Positions 18,390 to 25,419 of a stretch of DNA of 64,000 bases are shown here, one piece after another; the stretch's first letter is position 1, and every line of letters starts with the position of its first letter. The stretch comes from Thalassobacillus cyri (GTDB lineage: Bacteria > Bacillota > Bacilli > Bacillales > Halobacillaceae), in assembly GCF_900107755.1 (NCBI RefSeq), contig NZ_FNQR01000021.1, forward strand, positions 1 to 64,000, written 5' to 3'. The position numbers were made by a program, and so were the translations under genes. Below the pieces are notes generated by a model. The model searched no databases, was not told the origin of the DNA, and saw only the letters and a program-made list of their open reading frames with translations.

Positions 18390-18424
18390 AGAAGCCATTG
18401 ATGAAAAAATCAATGGCTTCTTTT
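18390..18424 (+). terminator. Terminator of the DUF2553-like gene
   Basis: GAAGCCATTG and CAATGGCTTC pair around ATGAAAAAAT and are followed by TTTT. Confidence 0.85.
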
Positions 18425-18648
18425 AGGATCTTCGCTATGAAGGTAATACTCTCCATTCCGCTTCGTTGGTAATGTCGATATCTCTCAATCCAGGTAATCA
18501 TGTTAGAATTCATGTATACACGAAAGCCAATTTTTGCTTGTTTCTCATAAATTCAAGTGTAGAGGATATTGGAGCTTGCGTGTAATTTTTTGTTTTAAAA
18601 CCCCAACAAATATTTTAGAGCCGTATTTTAAAGCTAATCTTTAAACAG

Positions 18649-18735
18649 GAAGCCCCTTGATACCTCGTATCAAGGGGCTTCCTGTTATTGTTCGCGTTCC
18701 CAGGGTGGACTTGGGTACGGAACAGTTATTATAGG
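18649..18735. repeat. Old, decayed att site: third copy of the glnA 3' end plus terminator
   Basis: The hairpin AAGCCCCTTGATAC / GTATCAAGGGGCTT is followed by GTTCGCGTTCCCAGGGTGGA and ...TACGGAACAGTTATTATAG. It matches the end of glnA but has lost one base in the CCC-TTGG part and about 12 bases before the stop. The flank to its right also resembles the flank right of the 20.58-kb copy, so the homology extends into prophage-side sequence. The region 18740-19010 continues this decayed similarity and holds no gene. Confidence 0.75.
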
Positions 18736-19011
18736 TAAAATACCGAAATATGATGAATCAAAACGTTTATATAACAGGATTTTGTGGTTTTCAAGAATTA
18801 TACATAATAAAATATATCTTTTGTGATCATAAAGTTGTTTTAAATCTCTTTATATATAAGGGGTGAAGGAATGTCTGAATAATTTTAAAAAACCTCACTC
18901 ATTTATTGAGTGAGGTTAAAGAAAAATAATTATAGGAGGAATAGTATTCACTATTTTGCTTATATTTGTTATGCGAAATATCAAAAAGCCTTCCAACTAA
19001 TTCTGGAAGGC

Positions 19012-19083
19012 TCTACCCAATAAGGTGTATTTCTGTGTGTTTAAATGCTTATCAAATGTGCCAACAATAATTGACACCTTCCA
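19012..19083 (-). pseudogene. 3' remnant of a third member of the 87-aa prophage-end protein family
   Basis: On the - strand a frame reads VSIIVGTFDKHLNTQKYTLL. It aligns with 'NGTFDDHQTNRLRILDV' and 'KVFDDHKKTLLYTKTQK' in the C-termini of the two intact paralogues at 20980 and 21397. No start or 5' part is left. It marks this segment as a leftover of a related, earlier prophage. Confidence 0.5.
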
Positions 19084-19102
19084 TTAAAAATTCTTATGGC
19101 CT

Positions 19103-19585
19103 CTAAAGAATATCAAGACGCGCAACTAATACAAGTAAAATTTGCAGTAATACTTGAGCATTGACAGCAAGATCCGTGTCGGTAGTTGAAACTCTGACTC
19201 CGCGAGAGTTTTCTATATAAGTTTGTTGTCTATTAACCTGGCTTGATTTTATCTTTGCAGTCAATTCTTGAGCAATTCTATCTGCTTTTGAACTGTCCGC
19301 AATTGAAATACTGAGAACCAATGCAATGGCCGCTTGAAGAGCAACCTGAAGATTGACCGCAGCCTGGGTATCGGTAGTGGTAACTTCTACGTCGCTTGAA
19401 TCTCTTACAACAATTGCTTCGTAAGATTGTTGCACAGACTTGATTATTTGATCAGCGTCTTCTCCGAGAGTTTCATCATCTAAGGGGTGGTTCATGGCGG
19501 GGTCCAACGCGTTCCATTCTGATCCACCTCTAAGACGTTCTCTTTCAGACTGAAACCTTCTGCCTGAGCTTTTATAATTAGGCAT
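19103..19585 (-). CDS. cotX: Spore coat protein X
   Basis: A 160-aa protein with the two CotX-type repeats: 'TTTDTQAAVNLQVALQAAIA' at about 70-90 and 'STTDTDLAVNAQVLLQILLV' at about 133-152, ending in VLVARLDIL. CotX is part of the insoluble crust/outer coat of Bacillus spores, made late in the mother cell with CotV, W, Y and Z. It lies downstream of a CotW-like gene between two att copies, away from the usual cotVWXYZ cluster. Expression would be expected from a sigma-K type promoter, which I did not locate. Confidence 0.88.
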   Translation of the reverse strand: MPNYKSSGRRFQSERERLRGGSEWNALDPAMNHPLDDETLGEDADQIIKSVQQSYEAIVVRDSSDVEVTTTDTQAAVNLQVALQAAIALVLSISIADSSKADRIAQELTAKIKSSQVNRQQTYIENSRGVRVSTTDTDLAVNAQVLLQILLVLVARLDIL

Positions 19586-19741
19586 ATAACTTCCTCCTTT
19601 ATTGGTGTTAATTTATACTATGACCAATATTTTAAATAGGATGGGGTATAGCACCAGCTTATCCACCCATTTTAAGTAATTTGGTAATTCAACCAGTTTC
19701 ATCATAGATCACTGTAATACTCTCTATACTTAAAGGAAAAT

Positions 19742-19776
19742 AAAAACAGCCACCGATGTAACTCAGTGGCTGTACA
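19742..19776 (-). terminator. Terminator of the cotW-like gene
   Basis: ACAGCCAC (19746-19753) and GTGGCTGT (19766-19773) pair. On the - strand the stem is followed by TTTTTATTTT. Confidence 0.8.
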
Positions 19777-19800
19777 TAGCATATTCCCAGGATAGAAAAA

Positions 19801-19995
19801 TCACCCCTCATTTGTTGTCTTCTTTAAGGAGTCAACTCCTTTTCCTAATTCCTCCACCATCTGTCTTAAATCTTCCCTATCCTTACGGCTGATTTTTTTC
19901 CTGTCTAAATTCACTGCGTTCCTATCCAGAACTGTATTGACTAACTTTTCTATTACTTTTTCAGATATTTGCTGGTTATTATTTTTCTTACTCAT
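19801..19995 (-). CDS. CotW-like small spore protein
   Basis: A 64-aa charged helical protein starting MSKKNNNQQ, with AGGAGGTG upstream. 'EKLVNTVLDRNAVNLDRKKI' and 'DREDLRQMVEELGKGVDSLK' follow the pattern of B. subtilis CotW ([33 protein letters not shown]). Together with the neighbouring cotX this makes a spore-coat role likely, but the similarity is short. Its own terminator separates it from cotX. Confidence 0.6.
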   Translation of the reverse strand: MSKKNNNQQISEKVIEKLVNTVLDRNAVNLDRKKISRKDREDLRQMVEELGKGVDSLKKTTNEG

Positions 19996-20123
19996 ATTTG
20001 CACCTCCTAGGTTGTTTACTCTCTTCATTATATGACTTCGTCTGGAGAATTGTGTTGAGAGAACTGCCTATTGAAAGGTTATGGTGGTTCTGTTTGGTGG
20101 GATAATTAGTCTAACTACAACAA

Positions 20124-20420
20124 ATGATGAATCAGAAGTTAATTATATATACGAATCTTTGCTCGGAAACAGATGTTTATTTGATATTTCGAGAACATCC
20201 AGATTACGACTTACTTATCAATGAAGAATTTTTAAAGCTTGTCGAAAAAATCAGCGACTATTCTGTACAATGTTCATTAAAATAATTGAGTAAAGGCCAA
20301 ATCCGTAATGAGTCCCAACAGGCTATTCTACTTTATAAAGAACGGCGAAAATTGCTAGAAATTTATAAGTCTTTCCAAAATGAAAAAGAAACCGTATGGT
20401 TGTCTAAGAGGTTAACCTAA
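20124..20420 (+). pseudogene. Broken ORF with an internal TAA stop
   Basis: An ATG at 20124 opens a frame 'NQKLIIYTNLCSETDVYLIF' and continues to TAA at 20283-20285. The same frame then resumes with 'LSKGQIRNESQQAILLYKER' to a stop at 20420. Both halves look coding (charged, helical) and are in register, so one ~98-codon gene with a nonsense change is the simplest reading. The stop is TAA, not TGA, so selenocysteine does not explain it. I do not recognise the product. No good RBS precedes the ATG. Confidence 0.4.
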
Positions 20421-20435
20421 ACAACATACCACACT

Positions 20436-20472
20436 AACAGCCATTGGAAGGACGTAACCAATGGCTGTTAAT
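20436..20472 (+). terminator. Terminator in the integration zone
   Basis: AACAGCCATTGG (20436-20447) pairs perfectly with CCAATGGCTGTT (20458-20469). Confidence 0.75.
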
Positions 20473-20576
20473 AAATATACAGGGTAAGGAATAGAAAGAG
20501 CTGCTTAAATGAGAACCTCTAAGCTCCTGGTCACCTTGGTTTACCAACTATACCTTAAATTGTATAAGTTTAATTT

Positions 20577-20674
20577 TAAAAACCCCTTGATACCTGTTGT
20601 ATCAAGGGGGTTGCTGATTAATATACAGATAGATACTGTTCACGTTCCCAAGGGTGAACTTGTGTACGGAACAG
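20577..20674. repeat. attL: duplicated glnA 3' end and terminator
   Basis: The hairpin AACCCCTTGATAC/GTATCAAGGGGGTT is followed, on the - strand, by an intact copy of the last glnA codons ([18 protein letters not shown] and TAA). It is about 90% identical to the true glnA end at 59541. Two of the coding differences (GTC/GTT and TCC/TCT) are synonymous, which suggests that one copy came from another strain's glnA. Identity stops at ACGGAACA. Confidence 0.9.
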
Positions 20675-20774
20675 CTATTATAGAAAGATAATCCAATCAG
20701 AATTTGTCAAACCCTTGATATAATAAGGGTATTAATTTTGGCCAAATCAGAATAAATGTAAGAAAATCAAACTT

Positions 20775-20806
20775 TTTTGGTCATTTTTTGGTCAAGATTT
20801 TGGTCA
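20775..20806 (+). promoter_or_regulatory. Integrase arm-type sites at attL (three TTTTGGTCA repeats)
   Basis: TTTTGGTCA occurs at 20775-20783, 20786-20794 and 20798-20806, spaced 11-12 bp, about one helical turn. A degenerate copy TTTTGGCCA lies near 20735. The same 9-mer occurs twice next to attR. This is the arrangement expected for arm-binding sites of a tyrosine integrase. Confidence 0.7.
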
Positions 20807-20979
20807 TAAAATATGTTGTAACCCCTTTATTTATAAGGTCTGAAGAAATATTAAAAAACAAAGAAAAACCTCGCCCATTTATTGAGAGAGGTCAAAGGGA
20901 AAAATATTCATAGGAGGAATATAATTCACTACTCTGCTTACCTTTATATTTGTTATGCTAAACATCAAAAAGACCTCAA

Positions 20980-21243
20980 CTAAAAAAGTTGTAGGGCTTT
21001 TTGAGTTTTAGTATATAACAGTGTCTTTTTGTGGTCATCAAATACCTTACTTAGAATATCCTGCTCCAAAGCACATAGGTAACTTCGCAAGTCTAACGTC
21101 GAGATATGTTTAAATCCCGGCTTATATTTTATATGTATGAGGTCAAAGTCTTTTTCTTTATTCAATACATAACAAGTAATTTCTCCCTTGTTTTCAGAGG
21201 TACCAACAAGTTTATAATGTAAATGATCTCTTGGCTGCTCCAT
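20980..21243 (-). CDS. 87-aa prophage-end protein, paralogue 1
   Basis: Starts at ATG 21243 after AGGGGTGA. It shares its length and the pattern DH-Y-KL(V/I)GTS ... YVL-K ... HI-Y ... FDDH with the next gene, so the two are tandem paralogues. No signal peptide or membrane helix is seen. The repeated His/Asp positions (DH, HI, FDDH) could bind a metal, but I recognise no family. It is the gene nearest attL, a usual place for lysogenic-conversion genes. Confidence 0.6.
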   Translation of the reverse strand: MEQPRDHLHYKLVGTSENKGEITCYVLNKEKDFDLIHIKYKPGFKHISTLDLRSYLCALEQDILSKVFDDHKKTLLYTKTQKALQLF

Positions 21244-21344
21244 TTTATCACCCCTACTCATTATATGACCGTTTAAAAACGGTGTTTAGCGATAAGCCGT
21301 GTTTTTACATAACTTTAATAATCGTTCTAAATTTTTACATAAAT

Positions 21345-21383
21345 AAGAACCCTCCAACTCATAACAGCTGGAGGGCTCAATTT
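21345..21383 (-). terminator. Terminator of paralogue 2
   Basis: CCCTCCA(A)CT and AGCTGGAGGG-type arms pair, with TTTTT on one side. Similar GGAGG-stem terminators follow several genes in this end of the prophage. Confidence 0.65.
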
Positions 21384-21396
21384 TTATTCATCTTGA

Positions 21397-21660
21397 TTAT
21401 CTTAATTGTATATTAAGAACATCGAGAATACGAAGTCTGTTTGTTTGATGATCATCAAATGTACCATTCACTATATTTTCTTTCATTTTACTTAAGTAGC
21501 TGAGTAACTCTTCATTATGTACATTGCTCCATTCGGAGTCATAAATAATATGGTCCAAGAAAAATCCATTTGTTTTGTACAATACATACATAATAATTTT
21601 GTCATTAAACTTAGAAGTGCCTATAAGTTTAAAATACTCGTGGTCCACTGGCTTTTTCAT
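21397..21660 (-). CDS. 87-aa prophage-end protein, paralogue 2
   Basis: Starts at ATG 21660, six bases after GGAGGG; an in-frame ATG two codons earlier is too close to the RBS. Exactly the same length as paralogue 1. Shared blocks include 'DHEYFKLIGTSKFNDKIIMY', an LDHIIYD segment and 'GTFDDH'. The pair diverged well beyond strain-level variation. A 3' fragment of a third member lies at about 19.05 kb beside the decayed att site, so the family travels with these prophages. Function unknown. Confidence 0.6.
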   Translation of the reverse strand: MKKPVDHEYFKLIGTSKFNDKIIMYVLYKTNGFFLDHIIYDSEWSNVHNEELLSYLSKMKENIVNGTFDDHQTNRLRILDVLNIQLR

Positions 21661-21726
21661 TTTCATCCCTCCATTTTCATTATAAACTTTAAATGAAGGT
21701 GTGATAGTACATTTGTCACATTAATA

Positions 21727-21758
21727 AAAAAACCTCCAACTATTGCTGGAGGGATTTA
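21727..21758 (-). terminator. Terminator of the 21.8-23.1 kb accessory operon
   Basis: CCTCCA-type and TGGAGG-type arms pair around CTATTGC; on the - strand TTTTTTT follows. Confidence 0.8.
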
Positions 21759-21804
21759 GATAGAGGTTTACTTGGGCAAACCCCGTAATCCGAATACACC
21801 CGAG

Positions 21805-22074
21805 TTAAGCGCTTTTTTTAAAAAATTGAATTCTAGCATCTAATAATATCACATAGCATCCTAATCCAACAATCACCATCATAGAAACAAACCATATTAT
21901 GTAAGATATGTTAATCATGTTTTGATTATCTAATACAGGTACCCAAAAGTATCTAGCACCTATTAATGAAATCAATGACATAACTACTACAAAAAGCATA
22001 GATGGCCATAATTGCTTGGCTATCGTTTCAGTGGTTTTTGAGTTCATTATCTTCCCCAAAGCTTGAGGGTCCAT
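21805..22074 (-). CDS. Accessory membrane protein with two helices
   Basis: About 89 aa, with an N-terminal amphipathic segment and two membrane helices (about 28-50 and 60-82), ending in a basic tail ARIQFFKKSA. The start is uncertain: ATG 22074 is 14 bases from AAGGAG, while a GTG at 22089 lies inside that RBS. It directly follows the 186-aa gene and is probably translationally coupled. No family recognised. Confidence 0.6.
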   Translation of the reverse strand: MDPQALGKIMNSKTTETIAKQLWPSMLFVVVMSLISLIGARYFWVPVLDNQNMINISYIIWFVSMMVIVGLGCYVILLDARIQFFKKSA

Positions 22075-22075
22075 A

Positions 22076-22636
22076 CTAATTTTGATCACTCCTTAACCAC
22101 TTTCTAAAATACATGAAAGCCGGAATAGTATAGAACATGAGTGTACCTGGAAGCACTGCAGCTAACTGGACCAGCGGGTGTAATGCTGAAAATATTGCTA
22201 TCGACCCTAAGGCTAATCCTGAAAGCGAACTCCACTTTTCAACTTTATCTCTATGAGCTAACAGTTGTTGACCCATGGTACTTTCCTCCTTTTTAGTATC
22301 TATAATACTAATTATATCACTAACAGAGGTTTTTGGTGATGAATTCGATTGCCCGTTTTTGGGGTTATTCGACAAAATACTAACAGTAATATCATTGACG
22401 ACAAATTTATTGAGTTCCTCGAACAATGATGAATAATTGATTGTTGCAGCATTTGTTTTTTCGCCATAATGTAGGTTCAGATACTTCGTGTTTTCTGATA
22501 TACAGATATTTTCGTCAAACAGACTTTCGCTTGATTTCTTATATAAATCTTTACTAAGGTTCATTAATAATAAGTCACTTGGAATAATGTTCACATTAAA
22601 TAGCTTTTCTTCTTTATTATTATTAGCGACTATCAT
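22076..22636 (-). CDS. Accessory protein with C-terminal membrane hairpin
   Basis: A 186-aa protein with a soluble N-terminal region (1-135) and two hydrophobic segments at about 140-172, ending in a charged WLRSDQN tail. The ATG overlaps the stop of the upstream gene by one base, so the three genes 23064-21805 form one operon. The sequence 'TIPAFMYFRKWL' suggests membrane insertion with a cytoplasmic tail. No catalytic motif is visible and I do not recognise a family. Confidence 0.65.
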   Translation of the reverse strand: MIVANNNKEEKLFNVNIIPSDLLLMNLSKDLYKKSSESLFDENICISENTKYLNLHYGEKTNAATINYSSLFEELNKFVVNDITVSILSNNPKNGQSNSSPKTSVSDIISIIDTKKEESTMGQQLLAHRDKVEKWSSLSGLALGSIAIFSALHPLVQLAAVLPGTLMFYTIPAFMYFRKWLRSDQN

Positions 22637-23064
22637 TAGTTATTCTCCTGCGGATAAAACATAAGCGGGTATTCACCCAACAGTTCATTATTAAAAATAA
22701 TTTTGCCTTTATACTCACCTTTAACTTTAAAGGGAACATTTCTGAAATCAAGATTAAAAACAAACCCATTAGCTTCATCTGGTAATGAGGCATCAAAATT
22801 GTTATTCTTAGGTACGTTTATGGGATCAGTCTTTATTGGAGTGTCTCCTTCTGGTGATTCCAATATAAATTGTACAGTATGTGTTTTATGTGGATCAATT
22901 TTTATTAAACCACAGGTAACTGAAAAAGAGTATGTACACGGTATAAAAGGTGGTCTAAATAAATTCTGAGGGTTAATTAATTGTAAAGTATTACCCTTGC
23001 CACTAGGATTACTAACGTTTTGTGAATCCTCAGAAAATGTAAAGCTTGTTATTGTAACGTCCAT
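22636..23064 (-). CDS. Accessory beta-sandwich protein (DUF6941-like?)
   Basis: A 142-aa protein, mainly beta strands with no membrane segment. The pattern of alternating hydrophobics with a late 'GEYKGKIIFNNELLGEYPLM' strand pair is like the DUF6941-type beta-sandwich found in phages and mobile elements; this is a tentative memory-based match. It is the first gene of a three-gene operon with two membrane proteins. About 40 bases upstream is a copy of the element GCAGGAAA...ATGTAGA that also precedes three other accessory genes. Confidence 0.6.
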   Translation of the reverse strand: MDVTITSFTFSEDSQNVSNPSGKGNTLQLINPQNLFRPPFIPCTYSFSVTCGLIKIDPHKTHTVQFILESPEGDTPIKTDPINVPKNNNFDASLPDEANGFVFNLDFRNVPFKVKGEYKGKIIFNNELLGEYPLMFYPQENN

Positions 23065-23100
23065 TGATAGTCCCCCTATTTATTGTTCAATATACTATAT

Positions 23101-23125
23101 TCTACATGATTTTCCATTTTCCTGC
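23101..23125 (-). promoter_or_regulatory. Shared accessory-gene upstream element, copy D (shortened)
   Basis: On the - strand it starts GCAGGAAA and ends ATCATGTAGA. This matches both ends of the ~36-nt element found upstream of genes at 43493, 44820 and 45542, with the middle shortened by about 11 nt. It lies 37 bases before the ATG of the operon's first gene. Confidence 0.45.
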
Positions 23126-23161
23126 ACTATCCCCTGATTTGTGTTAATGAGAATTTCACGA

Positions 23162-23196
23162 AAAAAAAGCCCTCCAACTCATCAGAGCTGAAAGGC
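23162..23196 (-). terminator. Terminator of the endolysin/late operon
   Basis: An imperfect long stem with arms based on GCCTTTCAGCTC and GAGTTGGAGGGC, followed on the - strand by TTTTTTTT. Confidence 0.7.
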
Positions 23197-23258
23197 GTTT
23201 GTGTTCGTCCCCGGTAACAGAACACATATCGTTCGCAGATAGTGAAACGGGGATGTTT

Positions 23259-24215
23259 CTATTTTAACAAGCTTAATAGCTTCTTGCGAGTCTCAGAACC
23301 GTAAATTCCGTCTTGCTTCAACCTATAGTAGGACTGGAACCGCTCCACAGCATCTGCTGTCTTCGGTCCATAATAGCCATCTACACCATTATTTTCAGCA
23401 CCTTTTTCCGGATAGAACGGCGGTTTGTTGGATGCTAAGGTTCCTTGGACCGCACGTACACCATTGCCATAGAATGGAGGAGTTTTTACCCAATAGGTCT
23501 CATCAGGCAAAACAGGTTTGGCTGCTTCCTTCAGCTCCTGCCTGGTCACAGGACCAACAATGCCATCCACCTTGATACCTCGATCTTTTTGGAAGGCTTT
23601 CACCGCAGCTTCCGTTTCAGCGCCAAAGTCGCCATCAGCCCCGTACATAGGAAGCTTATACCCTAGATCAAGCAGCTGCTCCTGTAGCCTTTTGATGGCT
23701 GCACCACTTTCCCCTTTCTCTAGCAACCCATCATCCTCAGGTGGTTGGTAGCTTGTCTGAATCGCAAAGATCGGCTTCTTCCCTGCTCTCAGATCAATAA
23801 GAGCTAATCCGCCTGTCAGCTGCAGGTGAGGATAATCTTTAAAGGGTGACCAATCACCACCCCATTCAAAACCTAAGTCTTTAGCGATAGTGGCTACTTG
23901 CTTCCAACTTTTATTGACCCTCCAAAGCGCACGTTTCCCATCATTAGATACCAGGAAGAAATCCACAGCCAGCCCAAAGTTATGATAGGAAAATCCTGGA
24001 GGAGCATAAGTTACAATGTTCCCCGGTGCTGTTCGTCCTTTGTTATAGAGAGCTTGCTGCTCTGCATGGGTGCGCAGCCCATCCGAAATCTGTGCCAATA
24101 TTCCCTTCCTATATGCACGTTCAATTATCGTAACTGCCCGGTCTTTTACCACTGGATGGACATCCCCCATATTCCTAATAGAACGATTGACCAAGGTTTT
24201 TAAAGATACAGTCAT
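23259..24215 (-). CDS. Endolysin: M15-type peptidase with two peptidoglycan-binding domains
   Basis: A 318-aa lysin. The N-terminal 150 residues are a CwlK/VanY-like L-Ala-D-Glu peptidase with zinc ligands in 'SYHNFGLAVDFF' and 'DYPHLQLTGG'. Two PG_binding_1 repeats follow at about 165-235 ('VKAFQKDRGIKVDGIVGPVT') and 250-316 ('VERFQSYYRLKQDGIYGSET'). It cleaves the stem peptide of host peptidoglycan at lysis. No signal peptide is present, so release depends on the holin gene just upstream. Confidence 0.93.
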   Translation of the reverse strand: MTVSLKTLVNRSIRNMGDVHPVVKDRAVTIIERAYRKGILAQISDGLRTHAEQQALYNKGRTAPGNIVTYAPPGFSYHNFGLAVDFFLVSNDGKRALWRVNKSWKQVATIAKDLGFEWGGDWSPFKDYPHLQLTGGLALIDLRAGKKPIFAIQTSYQPPEDDGLLEKGESGAAIKRLQEQLLDLGYKLPMYGADGDFGAETEAAVKAFQKDRGIKVDGIVGPVTRQELKEAAKPVLPDETYWVKTPPFYGNGVRAVQGTLASNKPPFYPEKGAENNGVDGYYGPKTADAVERFQSYYRLKQDGIYGSETRKKLLSLLK

Positions 24216-24216
24216 A

Positions 24217-24654
24217 TCATTTCATCTCCTTATATTTAGTGGTGAATTCTTCTTTCACTTCTTCTGATAATGCAGCGTTCTTTTTGTCTGGATCGATAGC
24301 ATTTAACTTCTCTGCTAATCCAGGCGGGACAACTACACCAATTTGAGCTAAGTTTTCTACGATACTTAATCCTTCGTTTGCTATATAAAAAAGAACAGTC
24401 GCGTAAGTGACTGCTCCGTTCAATCCAAGTATTTGATCCACCACATTGGCTAAGATGATTACCACCAGAATAAGTACTTTCCTAGAGTAACCAAACAAAC
24501 TTTTTCTGCTCCAAAGATTGCCAAACCTTATGGCTTTAAAAACTCCGGTTACAATATCCAAAGCCATAAGTAATAATAATAGATGTAGAAACTTTACATC
24601 ACCGAACAAGTAAAAACGGGTCGCCTCTAAATACTCCAAATTAACACCGCCCAC
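24217..24654 (-). CDS. Phage holin (Holin_4_1 / TcdE-like family)
   Basis: A 145-aa protein with three membrane helices. 'LMALDIVTGVFKA' and 'LWSRKSLFGYSRKVLILV' are typical of the class II Gram-positive holin family 4. It permeabilises the membrane to release the endolysin encoded next. The proposed start is GTG at 24654; GGAG lies 12 bases upstream, so a nearby TTG is possible. Confidence 0.9.
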   Translation of the reverse strand: MGGVNLEYLEATRFYLFGDVKFLHLLLLLMALDIVTGVFKAIRFGNLWSRKSLFGYSRKVLILVVIILANVVDQILGLNGAVTYATVLFYIANEGLSIVENLAQIGVVVPPGLAEKLNAIDPDKKNAALSEEVKEEFTTKYKEMK

Positions 24655-24716
24655 TTTGTCATCATCTCCTTCATTTTTAATGACCCCCTAACGTATCGTA
24701 TATATCTCGTATCATA

Positions 24717-24770
24717 TAAAAAGCCACCCTCTCCCCTGGGGTGGCCGGGTGCTGCGGCACCCTTTTTTTG
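24717..24770 (-). terminator. Tandem hairpins between tail genes and the lysis genes
   Basis: GCCACCC/GGGTGGC and GGGTGC/GCACCC hairpins lie side by side in 24655-24787, the gap between the 71-aa gene and the holin gene. T or A runs occur on both sides. They may attenuate read-through into lysis genes. Confidence 0.65.
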
Positions 24771-24787
24771 TGCATAAAAATAACACC

Positions 24788-25003
24788 TTAAGCCAGGCGT
24801 TCCATTAACTTATTTTTCACTAAGCCGCTCATCCCTTCCAGGGATGCGTCTTTTTCGTAATCCTGGACGGTTACTGGTATATAACCATTCAGATCCAATT
24901 GGCCAGCGGGGTCCATCCCTCGAAAATGGATGTGCACCTTTTCCTCATTTTCTACTGTCACAAACTGGACATTATTTACTTTAATGCTCATTTCCTCGAT
25001 CAT
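24788..25003 (-). CDS. Hypothetical phage protein, 71 aa
   Basis: A small acidic soluble protein, mainly beta-rich ('VQFVTVENEEKVHIHFRGMD'). Its ATG overlaps the stop codon of the DUF1617 gene (ATGA), so the two are translationally coupled. The position at the end of the tail module resembles XkdX-type minor proteins, but no similarity is evident. Confidence 0.65.
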   Translation of the reverse strand: MIEEMSIKVNNVQFVTVENEEKVHIHFRGMDPAGQLDLNGYIPVTVQDYEKDASLEGMSGLVKNKLMERLA

Positions 25004-25419
25004 GATTGATCAGCCTCCTCAAATTGTTCACACAAATAATCATAGGTCAGTGCCTCATTTCCAGAAAAAGCTTCCTCGCTGGTCAGGAGTACTTCTTTTA
25101 CTGTCATTAACATGCTTTGATTATCACCACCCTCAAGGACCAATTCTTCTTCATAGAGCTCCTGGACGTCTTTCTGAAAAGCTTCCATATCCTTGATGTC
25201 GTACCTCTTTCCATTCTCTAGCATTTTAGGGTTTCCTTCCTCATCCAGGAATGAATGTTCCTTTGCCAGGTCTTTCCGCTGACCTTCTACCTCCTGCAAA
25301 CGTTCAGTCAACTTTTTGATAAATGTCGTCCGGTGTCTGGATTGCTTCCCTTTCAAAGACAAATGAAAAAGCAGGTCGATTGCCTGCCCGATTTGTCCGT
25401 GTTTGATTTTCACCTGCAT
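25000..25419 (-). CDS. DUF1617 family phage protein
   Basis: A 139-aa helical protein. 'LKGKQSRHRTTFIKKLTERL' and the following 'EHSFLDEEGNPK' match the DUF1617 family, common directly downstream of tail-tip genes in Gram-positive siphophages. Role unknown. Overlaps the Tal gene by one base. Confidence 0.8.
   Translation of the reverse strand: MQVKIKHGQIGQAIDLLFHLSLKGKQSRHRTTFIKKLTERLQEVEGQRKDLAKEHSFLDEEGNPKMLENGKRYDIKDMEAFQKDVQELYEEELVLEGGDNQSMLMTVKEVLLTSEEAFSGNEALTYDYLCEQFEEADQS

Noticed and set aside
20283..20285. In-frame stop in the broken ORF as a possible selenocysteine codon
   Set aside because: The codon is TAA, not TGA, and no SECIS-like hairpin follows it.
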